From Lonicera japonica (Eukaryota; Streptophyta; Magnoliopsida; Dipsacales; Caprifoliaceae), in NCBI GenBank assembly GCA_021464415.1, contig JAKCWG010000866.1:105729-169728 (forward strand): a stretch of 64,000 bases of DNA, read 5' to 3'. Below, piece after piece: positions 20,907 to 33,107 of the stretch. A program made the translations under genes and the position numbers. Position 1 is the stretch's first letter, and every line of letters begins with the position of its first letter. A model generated the notes under the pieces. The model saw nothing but the letters and a program-made list of their open reading frames with translations, had not been told where the DNA came from and made no database searches.

Positions 20907-21505
20907 CTTAGGAGACATACAAATAAAAGTATGTCGCCTAAGTGGTGGACCAAAACACACTTAGGCGACATACTTAAATTTATATGTCTCTTAAGATTAA
21001 AACTTAGGCGACATAAGATATCATAGTATGTCGCTTAATAGTTCACTTAGGAGACATAAGATATTATCCTATGTCGCTTAAGATTTAACTTAGGAGACAT
21101 AATAAATTAGTGTATGTCGCTTAAGATTTAACTTAGGAGACATAATATATTATCGTATGTCGCTTAAGATTTAACTTAGGAGACATAATATATTAGCGTA
21201 TGTCGCTTAAGATTTAACTTAGGAGACATAATATATTAGAGTATGTCGCTTAAGATTTAACTTAGGAGACATAACCAAATGAGTATGTCTCCTAAGTGAT
21301 TACACTTAGGCGGCATATCCTACTTAGTATGTCGCCTAAGTTGCCAGATCTTACGCGACATTAGTATTATTAGTATGTCGCCTTAGGTCTTAGGCGACAC
21401 CTCTTAGGAGACACCACTTAAGCGACATACCTTATGTCTCCTAAGGCTTAGGCGACATACATCATCTTTTAGGAGACATACCTTATGTCGCCTAAGCCTA
21501 ATTTT
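20907..21505. repeat. CACTA subterminal repeat block 3 (3' side)
   Basis: About 29 copies of the subterminal motif. Between about 21060 and 21275 a unit of about 43 bp (TATGTCGCTTAAGATTTAAC followed by TTAGGAGACATAATATATTA and a few bases) is repeated about five times in tandem, with few changes between units. Unlike block 1, arms here usually combine the TCGCT and GGAGAC variants, so the stems contain a mismatch. The block stops at about 21502 without the expected GTAGTG terminus. Confidence 0.9.
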
Positions 21506-21519
21506 TTACATATATAATA

Positions 21520-21795
21520 TCGATAATATATATGAGTCGAGTTGAGTCGTACACAAAGTTGTTTTATTAAATATTTTAAGTTTATAAATTTTTTTAGAAT
21601 TGACTTGCTTAACTCTCAAGAAAAACTCAAACCAACTTTTAATCAAGCCAAGTTCAAGTAGTTAATTTGATTATATATATATATATATATTTATTTACAA
21701 AGTTTTGGATCTTATCAAGTTGAGCTCGCTATGTCGAATTCCGAAATATGTTCAAATTTGGTACGTTTTTTCACAAATGAATCTCTATTAATATT
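21520..21795. repeat. Dispersed repeat, GAGCCAAGCTC family, copy 2
   Basis: Diverged second copy of the repeat at 5070-5400, same orientation, directly abutting the truncated CACTA end. It includes a (TA)n run at about 21676-21692. The junction may mark where the CACTA terminus was lost. Confidence 0.45.
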
Positions 21796-22054
21796 AGATT
21801 AAGCAAATGGATAAATTTATTTTTTGCTTACGGTTCAAAATCTTGTACAAGTAATTTTTTATTTTTTTGTCATTTTTAGTACCTTAAAAAATGTTAGCAT
21901 TTCTAATTTATGATGCCGTCAATTGAAATTATGTGTCCACCAAAATAGAGTAAGACAATCTTACAAAGTTATATTTATTTTGAAATGTTTTGCAAATGTA
22001 TAATAAATTTTTCCTAGTATACTTTTCCATTGATGTAAATTTTGAAAAGCTCTA

Positions 22055-22144
<90 letters not shown>

Positions 22145-22150
22145 AAGAAG
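22055..22150. repeat. Compound (AAT)n(AAG)n microsatellite
   Basis: About 20 AAT units (22055-22114) run directly into about 12 AAG units (22115-22150). It lies 25 bp left of the MULE end at 22176. The long Leu/Phe-rich minus-strand frame over it is an artefact of the repeat. Confidence 0.95.
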
Positions 22151-22175
22151 ATTGAACGTAGACAGAAAGAGACGG

Positions 22176-23427
22176 GAGTTATTAAAAATTTACCCCCTTG
22201 AAGTTTACTCACTTTTGTACTTCAATCCATGAAATTTATTTTGCATAACTCACATCCTTGAACTTTTATCCCAATTTCACTTTAGTTCAATACCCCATAC
22301 GCCGTTAGCCTCTTGTACAGAAATGGACATCTGCCTTGCACATAGCTACTGTAGCGTGGGTAAAAAGGTACAGCAACATTAGTGAAGCTCATATATCCTT
22401 GTGTTAAGACAAAGCTAGGACAAAATTAAGTGTGGGTGTGAAAAATGGCAGTGTGAAAGTGGAAAAATTAATTGCATTAAGGGTTCCCTTAAAAGTATTA
22501 ATTAGGGGAAAATGAGGAGGGAATTGAGGCCACCTAAAAATGAAGACTTTGGTACTCCAATCTATGGTATGTAAATCAAATCTTTCTCTCTTAAAAGCAT
22601 AAATGTTGGTTGTTGAAATGGGAATCTTCTCTTTAAAAAAGATGTTCCTAGATTTGTTGTACCATTTGTGTATATGTTTTAGAGTGTAAATATGGTCTCA
22701 TTTGTGTACATATGTTAGCTTGCACAGTGAGTGGTTTATATATATATATATGTACATATTATTTTAGGAGAAAGCCAAACATAGTATACGGTGGAGGTAA
22801 AATATATTACATTGATTAATTATTGATTAATATGAGCGTGACAAACTCTCTATCCTCGAATTGTATGCAACGGCTGGGCAGTTGGGTTATCTAGGTTATG
22901 TGAGATTTTACATTTTTATCAATGGGAACTTGAAACTTGTTGAGGTTGATCATGATGTTCTGAATCTTTTAAATTATGTCAATACTGACTTTGAAATTGA
23001 TATGTTTATGGAAATATGATTGTATTACAAAGTGAACAATTGAGAAATCTAAGGTTTATGAAGAAGAGTCGGTGAATGAAGAACAAGTAGTTAATGACAT
23101 GTGTTATGCCTTCTTCAGCTTCATTTGAGCTTTTCCATTTCATTTTTCAATTCCCACACTTTCTGCCTTAGCTTTGTCTTAACACAAGGATATATGATCT
23201 TCACTAATGTTGCTGGACCCTTTTATCCATGCTACGGTGGCCATGTGCAAGGCACATGTCCATTTCCGTCCAAGAAGCTAATGCCATGTATATATATGGG
23301 GTATTGAACTAAAGTGAATTTGGGATAAAAGTTCAAGGACTAGAATTATGCAAAATAAACTTTATGAATTAAAATTCAAAAGTGGGTAAACTTCTAGGGG
23401 GTGTAGGTGGTAAATTTTCAATAACTC
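22176..23427. mobile_element. Mutator-like element with 10-bp target duplication
   Basis: Inverted arms of about 270 bp: 22176-22445 and 23140-23427. The left end GAGTTATTAAAAATTTACCC matches the complement of the right end (GAGTTATTGAAAATTTACC). Flanks are AAAGAGACGG (22166-22175) and AAAGAGATGG (23428-23437), a 10-bp target duplication with one mismatch. The core of about 700 bp has no recognisable gene. Arms, end sequence and target size fit a non-autonomous MULE; its first bases resemble those of the MULE at 39151. Confidence 0.8.
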
Positions 23428-23608
23428 AAAGAGATGGGGTATGTGGTTGATAATTAATGAGGGTCAGAAATTCGGACCTTTGTGTCATACATTCATATAA
23501 TAAGGACAACTTTTTTTTTTTTTTCATATATCCATATAATTGCTTTGATTTTGACGAACTAAACGTGAAAAAGATGGACACTAATTTTTTTCTCTAGATA
23601 TAGATATC

Positions 23609-23903
23609 ACTCCCTCCGTTCTAATTTAGTTGTCCACTATCTTATTTTCGGATGTCTCAAAATAATTGTCCACTTTATATATATATATATTTGGCAGGTC
23701 ATTAATTACAACACTTTTTATTATTTTCAATATTACCCTTTAAACTCCCACCACTTTCTTTATTTTGGGTTCCGCCACCTTTTTTTATTAGGAGAAAAGT
23801 AAAGGGCATTTTCGGAAATAAATTTTTGCTCTTGGAGTAATTATTAAGTCTCCTTATTTTTTTGTTTTTCAAAATGTGACAATTAAATTGGGACAGATGG
23901 AGT
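23609..23903. mobile_element. Stowaway-like MITE
   Basis: Starts ACTCCCTCCGTTCTAATTT and ends AAATTGGGACAGATGGAGT. These are inverted termini of the plant CTCCCTCCGT Stowaway (Tc1/mariner) class, about 295 bp, with a TA just outside the right end. Non-coding. Confidence 0.75.
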
Positions 23904-24255
23904 AATTCTCTTGGTCACATTTATAATATTTAAATTGAGAAAATTAGTAATGGTGATTGTGGAATATAAATATTTATAAAAGCAGATACTAAAAAATTAT
24001 ACGGCAATATAGGTATTATGCAGATCGCGGTGTACTTCGTGATATTACCAATTTTTCTAGCCAAAATGGGTCAAAACTTCAGTGTGCATGAACTGCGTGT
24101 TTTTTATTTGACCCTCCTCTTGAAATTTGTAATATAGTTGCTTGATTGTTTTTCCGTATTTTTGGGCCTTCGGCTCTCTTTCGGAGGAAAAGGGAAAAAA
24201 AATAGTTAAATATGAATAACATTATCACTAAATAATACAAAAAGTTCACAACGGC

Positions 24256-24613
24256 GATGTTTGGTTGAGTTTTTAATATATGGTATTTGATAAAATTTGA
24301 AAATATGTTGAAAAGTGAATTTAGTTTTTGTTTGAGTTTTTTTCAACCAACTAAAAATTCATATAAAAAATTTTCAAAAAATAGTCACAATAGATTTTAT
24401 TTTATAAATCTAGATGAGTAAGTTTCAAATATATATTTTTCATCTAATTTTGATTTTTGGATTTAAAGTTATAGTGTTTTAAAAAATATTAGAAAGAGAA
24501 AGTAAAGTAAAATAAATTTTGGAAAGTGTAAAAGTAGAGTTGATTTTAAGTTGAGTTTTTGAAATTTGAAAAAACAAAAAAAAAAAAAAAAAACCCTCAC
24601 CAAACAAGCCCAA
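24256..24613. mobile_element. Tourist-like MITE, copy 3 (reverse)
   Basis: Reverse-orientation relative of 10046-10436, sharing complements of ATAAGATCCATTGTGACTAT and CCAAATTCACTTTTCAACAT with changes. Termini GTTTGGTTGAG and CCAAACAAGCCCAAC are diverged. An 18-base poly-A run lies near 24580. Confidence 0.65.
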
Positions 24614-24995
24614 CATGTCCTCTTTATATGAAACGACAAGAGATAGTCTTATAATAATAGTCGTATAATTTTAAAGTTTGTAATTTAGTATATGAAATAA
24701 TCATTTTATTTAAAATTAAGAGTTAAGTTTGAATTTACATGTATTTAAGACATATTAATTTCAACACTATTAGTGGTTAAAACTAATTTTTTTTATTGTT
24801 TTAAAATTTAGTGCGTTGATTATATCCTTAAAATAAAACCAAACTTTTAATTTGGAATATCTTTAAAAAATTATATATCTAATATTAAAAGAGTGAATAT
24901 TTTATAAACAATATTAACTACTTTCAACCTTAATGTCTCAATAAATGTTTTTGTAGTATGAGTAAAAAATTGGCCCAGTATATTACTGGGCCTGT

Positions 24996-25700
24996 TGGTC
25001 TCAGGGATTTACTTTAAAAATGCTACAGATCAATGAGCTGGTCCAGACCAAGGTTTGAACCTGGTCCAGCCCTCTCTACGCTCTGTATTTCAGATTTTGA
25101 CACAAAATAAGACTTATATTATATTGCTTCTAAATGGAGAAAAAAAATTGGAAAAAAAAGGAAAAATGATTTTTTTCACATCCAAATCTCCACTTATTTT
25201 CTTGAAATAAACTGAGAAGAACTCGTCACTCCATATGAAATGGTTCATCTGGAAAAAATTTACAAGTTTCACTGTTTGCTAAGTTTGTATGTTATTGATC
25301 AACTATTTAAAGACATCAAATTCAAAGAAAAATAAAAGCAGCTATGCTTTGAAAAGAATTCTGGAGTTTAAATTTATTTTTTCTCTTAAACATAGTTAAA
25401 ATAATATTATTAGTTAAGGCACCAAGTTATCTTTTCTAAACAGCTGCCAAAATTTGAAGGGTGCTTTCACAAGCATCAGAGAAATTAGTATTTTAGATTG
25501 CAAGCAAAGCTTATTTCCCGACTTGTTTTTTAACCAATGGATGGTTAATATTCAAACTCTCGTTTATTCATATTTAGAATAACTTGCTAGTTAATTATTA
25601 AATATAAAAAACTAAAATTAATAAGTATATATATATTATTAGATAGAAGAGGAAATTAAGGCTCATTGCTACTGTCTAGAGATATGTGTACCGAGAAGAG
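24996..25700. repeat. Segmental repeat, diverged copy of block C
   Basis: Weaker match to 1800-2460 and 63370-63850, sharing CCAGCCCTCTCTACGCTCTG, CACTCCATATGAAATGGTTC and CTTGCTAGTTAATTATTA. Blocks A and B were not found beside it. No DUF247-like frame follows. Confidence 0.6.
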
Positions 25701-27272
25701 CTAGTTAATCGTCCAATGATTTTCCGTTCCCTTGAGCAAATATTTGTTGCTAGTTCCCCTTTTTTTTATAATATTTTTTAATATATATATAAGGTAGAAA
25801 GCCATAAATTCAAATTAATGCAAATCAAAAGTAAAGTGTGATAAAAATCAATATAGAAACAAGGAGTCCTTGCAATCCAATAAATTAAAAAAAAAAGTGC
25901 ATGAGACATAATACAATGAACCACCTTATTACCATCTCCATGCTTTTCCCAACTGTTCTAATATAGTCTCATCCAGAGCTATACTCAGCTCGTTGGTACA
26001 AGTCTGCAAGGCCAACCTCCAAAAGGCCTTCTAGTTCTATCAAGCCGGGGGGGTGGGTTTGCACTTGAGTGATGTTTGATTATTAAACCTAGTCGAGGCC
26101 TCTTGCCACACCATGATGCATGGCTATGTGACAGTTCACGTGTCTTTTTTGTTTATCCAAATGAAATAAATTGGTGTTTCTTCCCATCAAGATTCAATGT
26201 TGAAAGTTAGATTTTACGTACAAAATATAAAGAGATTCAAAATTGCAACCCAACGCAAATACACCCATGTAAAAGATAAGGGTTGGAAAGGTTCATTATA
26301 GAAAGGAAATTAAAATCTTGAAGGGGAAAAGAAAAAAAGTGCTGAGCCACAGCCAAGCAAACCCAAGGGGGCATTTGCCCTCCTAATTTTTTTGTAATTA
26401 CAAATTTAGTCTAATAATTATTTTTAAAAATTGTGAACATATGTATATTATTTAAAATTTGCCCGCCTTTATTTTCTAAATTTTAGTTGTAGTATTAATC
26501 TTACCCCTTTAATCTTGTACAAAAATAACATTAGTACTAATTTTCCCCTTTAATTTATATGTTAATGGCATTAATATTAAGATTGACTTAAATCCGAGCC
26601 AACTGATATTTATACACATACTTTTTTTGAGGCATCCACATCCACATCCGCAAAGCCTAGGAAATACAAAAGGCTCATAACATAAAAGTTGGATTTAAAA
26701 AGGAATTTGAAAAGAGAAAAGAAAAGAGGGCCACACCTTATATATTTGCAGATTGATGAACTCTCTCTCTCTCCCTCTCTCTCTCTCTTCAATTCAATTA
26801 TAAAGATTATTTTAATTTAATCATTCTTTAAGCTACTATATATAAGACTAAATTAAGTCAATGGAGGTGATTACCTTTACTAAAACTTTAATTTCTATGT
26901 AATCAAAGCATAATATGCATATTTTTACAATATAACATGAACTAATGATGATCTAATTAACACAAAGTTTACAAATTGAATTTCTTTTATGTACAATTGT
27001 TCAATTAAGAAAAATTAAAATGAAGAAAAGATTCTCCTTGTGAATGTTCAAAAAGATTCTCATATACTTTAAAGTTATATGTAGTGTACTAAATTCGGCA
27101 ACTTACCAACAAAAATGTTATCGTTTTTGGGCACACACGTATATAATCGGCGATAAAGTACTACACATTCATCAAGCAAATATCACAGCTGAAAAGACGG
27201 CTAGACAAGTTAAGGTAAAGGTAAATGGAATATACATATTACAATTTTGAATTGTTAATTTTCTAGAATTTA
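25701..27272. other. Intergenic, no gene recognised
   Basis: AT-rich sequence with a CT-rich run at 26760-26790. Open frames are short, low in complexity and without domain resemblance. Nothing else supported. Confidence 0.5.
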
Positions 27273-27990
27273 CTAGTTTGTATCCCGCTCGATGTGCGGG
27301 CGTTGTATTATTTATTTTTTACATAATTATTCCATAAATTATTACTAAGACAAAATTTTAAAAAATGAATTATTATATTAGAACTTTTTATGGATACTCA
27401 AACTTGATTTAATCAAGAGTATTAGCACAAACATTAATTATCCTACAAACTTATTATAAATGTCTTATTTATATGTTCGATGCATTTTTAATGGTAACTC
27501 TGGGAAATAAATAAGTAATGTTAGGATAAACCGAAGAATTAAATTATACAATTAAATTACTACATTTAATGTGAATATTATACTTCAAACTTTTGATTTG
27601 TAAAATGGAATAATCACATCATTAAAAATAATAAGAAGAGGAGAAAAATGAAAAATGGCTAATAATTAATTAATTAAAGGTAGAAATTAAATTTATGATA
27701 ATTAATGTAGTAATTATGGAGGAACTTCCTCCGTTTTACTATTATGTAATAGATGAATATTATACTTCAAACTTTTGATTAATGGAAGGGAAGGATCGCA
27801 ACATTAAAAATAATAAGAAGAGGAGGAAGATGAAAAATGGCTAACAATTAATTAATTAATTAATTAAAGGAGGAAATTAAATTTATGATAATTAATGACA
27901 TAATTAATGCATTAAATTTGTGATAATTAATAACATAATTAATGCAGTAATTATGGAGGAACTTCCTCCATTTTACTATTATGTAATAGA
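27273..27990 (-). mobile_element. Non-autonomous Helitron with tandem 5' region
   Basis: Read on the minus strand it begins TCTATTACATAATAGTAAAA after a host A (27991). It ends with the hairpin CCCGCACATCGAGCGGG (27283-27299), then ATACAAACTAG, followed by a host T (27272). This meets the Helitron rules. The 5' region is present twice: the start TCTATTACATAATAG recurs at 27752, giving a tandem duplication of about 180-240 bp (27570-27752 and 27753-27990). No coding sequence. Confidence 0.8.
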
Positions 27991-28106
27991 TTAAAGTTCA
28001 ACAAAGTTAAATTAATTAAGCGGATCAAGATTTGCAGCTTGCATGTTTGTCTTTCTTCGGTTGTTTTCTCCTTTTTCGATTAAGACTAGTTTTTGTGCAC
28101 ATGCGT

Positions 28107-28285
28107 TGCTGACAATTAGAGAGAGAATAAATTATATTGATATCTAATGAATGAATACAAAGGTCCCTTAAATAGGGATTGAATGAGCTGTACATGGAAA
28201 CAAAAATAATATCCCATAATTCTAGGAATTATGGTGGTAGTCAACTATACCATTTATACATATACCATATCTATATATTCTAATA
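28107..28285 (-). repeat. 3' LTR of copia element
   Basis: 179 bp, matching 33108-33308 apart from single-base changes, a 4-bp ATTA indel and an 18-bp duplication in the other copy. On the minus strand it starts TATTAGAATATATAG and ends TTGTCAGCA, that is TA...CA instead of the usual TG...CA. Confidence 0.9.
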
Positions 28286-28296
28286 CTCCCCCTCAA
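28286..28296 (-). other. Polypurine tract of copia element
   Basis: Minus strand TTGAGGGGGAG lies directly upstream of the 3' LTR. This is the standard plus-strand primer site and fixes the LTR start. Confidence 0.88.
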
Positions 28297-31200
28297 GTTG
28301 GCACACATATATCGAACATGCCCAACTTGCTAATTAGCTTGGTGAATATCTTCTTTGTCACGGCCTTGGTGAGAATGTCAGCTAACTGATCTTCGGAGCG
28401 TACATGAGGGACAGAAATAACCTTCTCTTCTAACTTCTCTTTAATGAAGAACCTATCCACTTCAACATGCTTTGTTCTATCATGTTGAACTGGATTGTGT
28501 GCGATATCACACACTACATTGTTGTCGCAATATAGTACCATGGGTTCTGTTGGAGGAAAACCGAGATCTGTCAGTAGCAGTTTCAACCACAATAACTCTT
28601 GTATACCAACTGCCATTTCTCGATATTCTGCTTCTGCGCTTGATCGGGATACTACATTTTGTTTCTTACTTCTCCAAGTAACCAAGTTTCCTCCTACAAA
28701 TGTGAAGTACCCTAAAGTAGATCTCCTATCACATATATTACCTTCAGAATATTCTCATTTTTCTGGAATAGAATTCCTTTTCCAGGAGCTGCTTTAAGAT
28801 AACTGATAATCCTCATAACTGCTTGCATGTGCTTCTCCCCTAGATTATGCAAGAATTGACTGACAATACTCAATGCATATGATATATCAGGCCTTGTATG
28901 TGCGAGGTACATCAATCTTCCTACCAATCTCTGATAGCACCCTCTATCCATGGGTACTTGATTCGGTTCGACCTCTAATTTCAATCCTTCCTCCATTGGA
29001 GTCTCTGATGGTTGACAGGCAGACATCCCAGTTCCATTCAATAAATCTAGAGCATACTTTCTCTGAGATAAAAAGATGCCTTTTGATGATCTAGACACCT
29101 CGATCCCCAGAAAATACTTTAAGTTTCCCAGATCTTTCATCTCAAACTCCTGAGATAAGAGCTTCTTCAATGCCTGCTGTTCTTAAGGGTCGTTTCCTGT
29201 GAGCACCATATCATCTACATAAACAATAAGAGCTATAAGCTTCCCATGGCTCCTTTTCAAAAATAAAGTATAATCAGAATTACTCTGGTTGTACCCAAAC
29301 TTTCGCATTGATCTCGCGAATCTCCCAAACCAAGCTCTAGGGGATTGTTTTAACCCATATAAAGATTTCTTAAACTTGCAGACTTTATTTGTATGCTCAA
29401 CCGGAATCTTATATCCAGGTGGGAACTCCATATATACTTCCTCCTCTAAATCCCCATGTAGAAAGGCATTATTCACATCAAACTGTTGTAAAGGCCAATC
29501 CAAATTCGCAGCTAATGAGAGTAACACTCGCACTGTATTGATTTTTGCGACTGGCGCAAATGTCTTCAGATAATCAATCCCATGTGTTTGTGTGTAGCCT
29601 TTTGCAACTAGTCTCGCCTTGAATCTTTCGATTGTACCATCTGCTTTAAATTTCACAGTGTACACCCACTTGCAACCCACCTTCTTCTTTCCTGCTGGTA
29701 ATTCGGTTAACTCCCATGTGTCATTTTTCAACAAGGATTTTATCTCCTCATCCATTGCCAATTTCCACTGAGAATCACATAAGGCTTCCTGCACACTGTT
29801 AAGAATAGATACAGAAGATAATTGATTCACAAAAGATTTGTTAGATGCAGTTAACTGATCATACGAAACATAATTACTCATGGGATATTTGGCTTTGTTA
29901 GTAAAATCTGGGTCATATGTGGGTTTAGGTATACCTTTATTTGTTCGGTTAGGAAGTTTCTTTATAGGAATAGAAGGAGATACCTGGGAGACTTCAGTTT
30001 TAGGGATATTTGAAGTGGACGATTGGTTGTTTGCGTTATGCAGAGATGGAGACGGCTCAACTTCATTTGAAAGAATTTCTGCTGTTTCTGTTATCTCGGC
30101 GGTTAATGGTGGTGAATCTGAAGTTAATGGTGGTACTACCGTTATTGAGCTTGTCTCTTCCTCATTAACATTCCCAAATGACTGAACTTCCTTATAGTGC
30201 TCCCCCTGAAGTTTAGTCCTGTCAAAGTACATAATTTCTTCATGAAACGTAGCGTCCATGGTGACGTATAGTTTCTGTGTAGGAGGGTTATAACACCGAT
30301 ACCCTTTCTGAGAAGATGCATACCCGACAAAGACGCACTTGAGAGCGGGAGGTTCAAGCTTATGTCGTTGTTCCTTTGGTAAGTGGACAAATGTGACACA
30401 TCCAAACACCCGGGGAGGAAGATTGGACATGGCAGGGGCCGAGACAAATTTAGCTAGGACTTCGAAGGGTGTCTGAAAATCAAGTGTAGCGGAGGGAATG
30501 CGATTTACCAAATAGGCAGCCGAGGATAGTGCTTCGCCCCAATATGAGGTTAGTGTGTTAGCCCCAATCAATGATGCCCGAACTATTTCCAACATATGAA
30601 GATTTTTCCGTTCGGCAACCCCATTCTGTTGAGGTGTATAAGGACATGTAGTCTGGTGAATGATTCCATTGAGTTTGAAGAATTCCTGTAACTCTGTACT
30701 CATATATTCACCACCATTGTCACTGCGGAGAATTTGAATAGTAGCGTTATACTGTGTACGGATCTGTTTATGAAATCCTTGGAACAGACTACTAACTTCA
30801 CTTTTTGATTTCATGGGACAAACCCACGTCATTCGAGTGCAATCATCAACAAATGTGACAAACCATCGTATACCACTTAAAGAAAAAATGTGAGATGGAC
30901 CCCATACATCAGAATGAATAATCATAAATGTAACTGAACTTTTATTTAATGAAGGTTTAAATGAGGTACGATGGCTTTTAGCCAGTCCACAAGTCTCACA
31001 ATGAAAAACATAATAACTAACTTTATTAATTAAGCTGGAAAATAGTTTCTTTAAGTAACTAAACGATGCGTGTCCTAACCGACGGTGCCATAACCAAAGT
31101 TCATCGACAATCTTCTTTTCAGATGTACTAGTGTTCAAGGCTTTATGCAAACGATCTGTACTGTTCAACTCCAAGTCTAGGTAGTACAATTTTTCGCGCC

Positions 31201-32511
31201 TAACGCCACAACCAATCGTCTGCTTCGTCTGAATGTCCTTAAAAACACAATGAGAAGGCCAAAATATGACAATACAATGTAGGGCATTAGTTATTTGAGC
31301 AACAGATAATAGATTATAATCTAGGGATGGTACTACTAGGACAGAGCTTAAGTTTAGGGTGTCTGATAGATTGACTGATCATTTTCCTACTACAGGAACT
31401 GGAGCACCATTGGCTGTGGAAACAAAGGTCTGAGGTGATGGAATTAAGGGAGTAATCATGTTTGAATTAGATGTCATATGATCAGTGGCACCAGAATCAA
31501 TTACCCATGTATTATTCAAAATAGAGACAGAATTTAAAGCCATACCTGATGTACCTGTGGTGGTGAGTAAGCCTGAGGCCTGTTTATTACATCCCTCTGT
31601 GTTTGGACCTGTTTTGCGATTGCGAGTATCCTTCCACCAATCCGGATAGCCAATGATTTTATAGTAGGCCTTTTTCGAGTGTCCGGTAAGTCCGCAGACA
31701 GAGCATAGGGGGTATTTGGAGTTGGAGCCCCGAGAGTCATTTGGCCGGTTACCAGATCGCTTCTCTGAATTTCGCCAATTAGAATTGGAAGGGGCTTGAT
31801 TACTGCTACCATAGCCACAGTATCTGTTGCTGGGCTCATTGTTTGTCGTCGAAGAACTTCACGACGAACCAGGGCATATACCTCTCCTAGTTTTGGAATC
31901 GGATCCTTTCGCAAAATCTCACCCTGGATTTGTTCGAGTTCATTATCTAACCCGACAAGAAAAATGTGGACTCTCAAGCATTTAACTGACCTCATGTATG
32001 ACTTTACATCAGTAGGACTTTCCATAATTACCTTATCACGATGGTCCAACTCGCTGAATATTTCTGTCAGCTCCCCATAAAATTCAAATATTGGTCGTCC
32101 ACCCTGTTTGGCAGAAAAAGCCCGTTGGTTCAGAGAAAAAACCTGTAGTTCATCAGCCCCATCATGAAATGTCGTAGACAGTGATTTCCAAATTTCACGT
32201 GCTGTAGGAATGCGAATGTAGCGTTTCATGATTTCTGGTTTCATGGACATTAAGAGCCAGCGTTTGACTTGTTGATTATCGGGGTACCATTTATCGAACT
32301 CCGGTGTTCCCTCTTTCGGAATTGAGGCAGAACCTTAAATAAAGGAGAATTTATGTTTCTCTGCGATGTGCATCTCCATGAGTTGAGACCATATATCATA
32401 ATTTGTCTCATCTAATAGGAGGCCGATATTGAAAGAGGAGCCCTCAGTTTGAATGATGAGAGGGGAATCCTTTGTGGATGAGCCAATTATTGAAGCAGTG
32501 TCGGAAGCCAT
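28293..32511 (-). pseudogene. Copia gag-pol polyprotein, interrupted
   Basis: Gag begins at 32511 and has an in-frame TAA at 32335-32337. A frameshift precedes the zinc knuckle, where CSVCGLTGHSKKAY has Tyr in place of the last Cys. The protease core VIDSGATDH lies near 31500, followed by an in-frame TGA at 31379-31381. The long frame 31189-29183 holds the integrase (WHRRLGH ... CETCG zinc site, then IHSDVWGP, RSDNGGEY and NGVAERKN) and reverse transcriptase (WVYTVKFKADGT, QFDVNNAFLHGDL, YVDDM). It ends at a stop at 29183; RT resumes in 29170-28712. A deletion with frameshift at about 28720 precedes RNase H (SRSSAEAEYRE, YCDNNV, HVEVDRFFIKEK). The breaks are described only. Confidence 0.9.
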
Positions 32512-33095
32512 TGAAGTAAGATTGAATACCTAGTGATCGAGATTGAATCTTGAAATTCTAAGGCTGCGGCTGTGTTCAGAACGTCGAAAAATGCCAGAAA
32601 GGACTTATGCTGGTCAACGGTCAACGGTCAACAGGTCTGGTCAACGGGTCAACGGGTATGGTCAACAGACTGGTCAACGGTCAGAGTGACGTGGCAGGTG
32701 ACGTGGCAGTGTGGCTGACGTGACAAGATGACGTTGCCAGGTGACGTGGCAGTAGGGCTTACGTGGCAGATGACGTGGTGACGGAGGCGCGTGGACGAAG
32801 CGCTGCGGAGACCACTTTTTTGTAGTGGCGCGTGAGGGCGCGTGTGGTGGTTTCTCGTGATGATTCAAACTGATTTGGAATCGTCTTTCGGAGACGAGGA
32901 CGTTGGTGTAATTTTTGGTTTGATTGAGTGTCTGTATGTGATGGACAATTGTACAGAAATTGGATCCGGTTGTAGGGTCGAAGATTTTGATCTGAGATGA
33001 CTGCTAGTTGGTTTAGGGTATGTGATGGTGTTGTAGGGTGATTTGTGGGTTGTTTGCGTGGTGGTGGGACGGCTAGGATTTTGTGGTTGTGTTTC

Positions 33096-33107
33096 CCTCT
33101 GATACCA
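33096..33107 (-). other. Primer binding site of copia element
   Basis: Minus strand TGGTATCAGAGG directly follows the 5' LTR. It matches the initiator tRNA-Met 3' end used by most plant copia elements (TGGTATCAGAGC), with the last base changed. Confidence 0.88.

Larger units (their letters stand above)
12435..21505 (+). mobile_element. Composite CACTA (En/Spm) transposon carrying host fragments
   Basis: The left end CACTACACCAGTTTGG starts at 12435. It is followed within about 20 bp by the first of about 60 copies of a 13-bp subterminal motif, TATGTCKCCTAAG, in both orientations. A plant Transposase_24-type gene lies on the plus strand (16173-20576). No TNP2-like (Transposase_21) catalytic gene is present, so the element is non-autonomous. 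No inverted CACTA end follows the last motif at about 21502, so the right end is lost or unrecognisable. Host-derived passengers: an NRPE1 fragment (13388-14005), a MIR399 hairpin (17431-17546) and an F-box/LRR fragment (17913-18581), all antisense to the element gene. The element type is clear from end, motifs and gene. That the passengers were captured, and did not arrive by later insertion, is inference. Confidence 0.8.

Noticed and set aside
21961..22212. 83-residue minus frame with long Phe and Leu runs
   Set aside because: It is the translation of the (AAT)n(AAG)n microsatellite.
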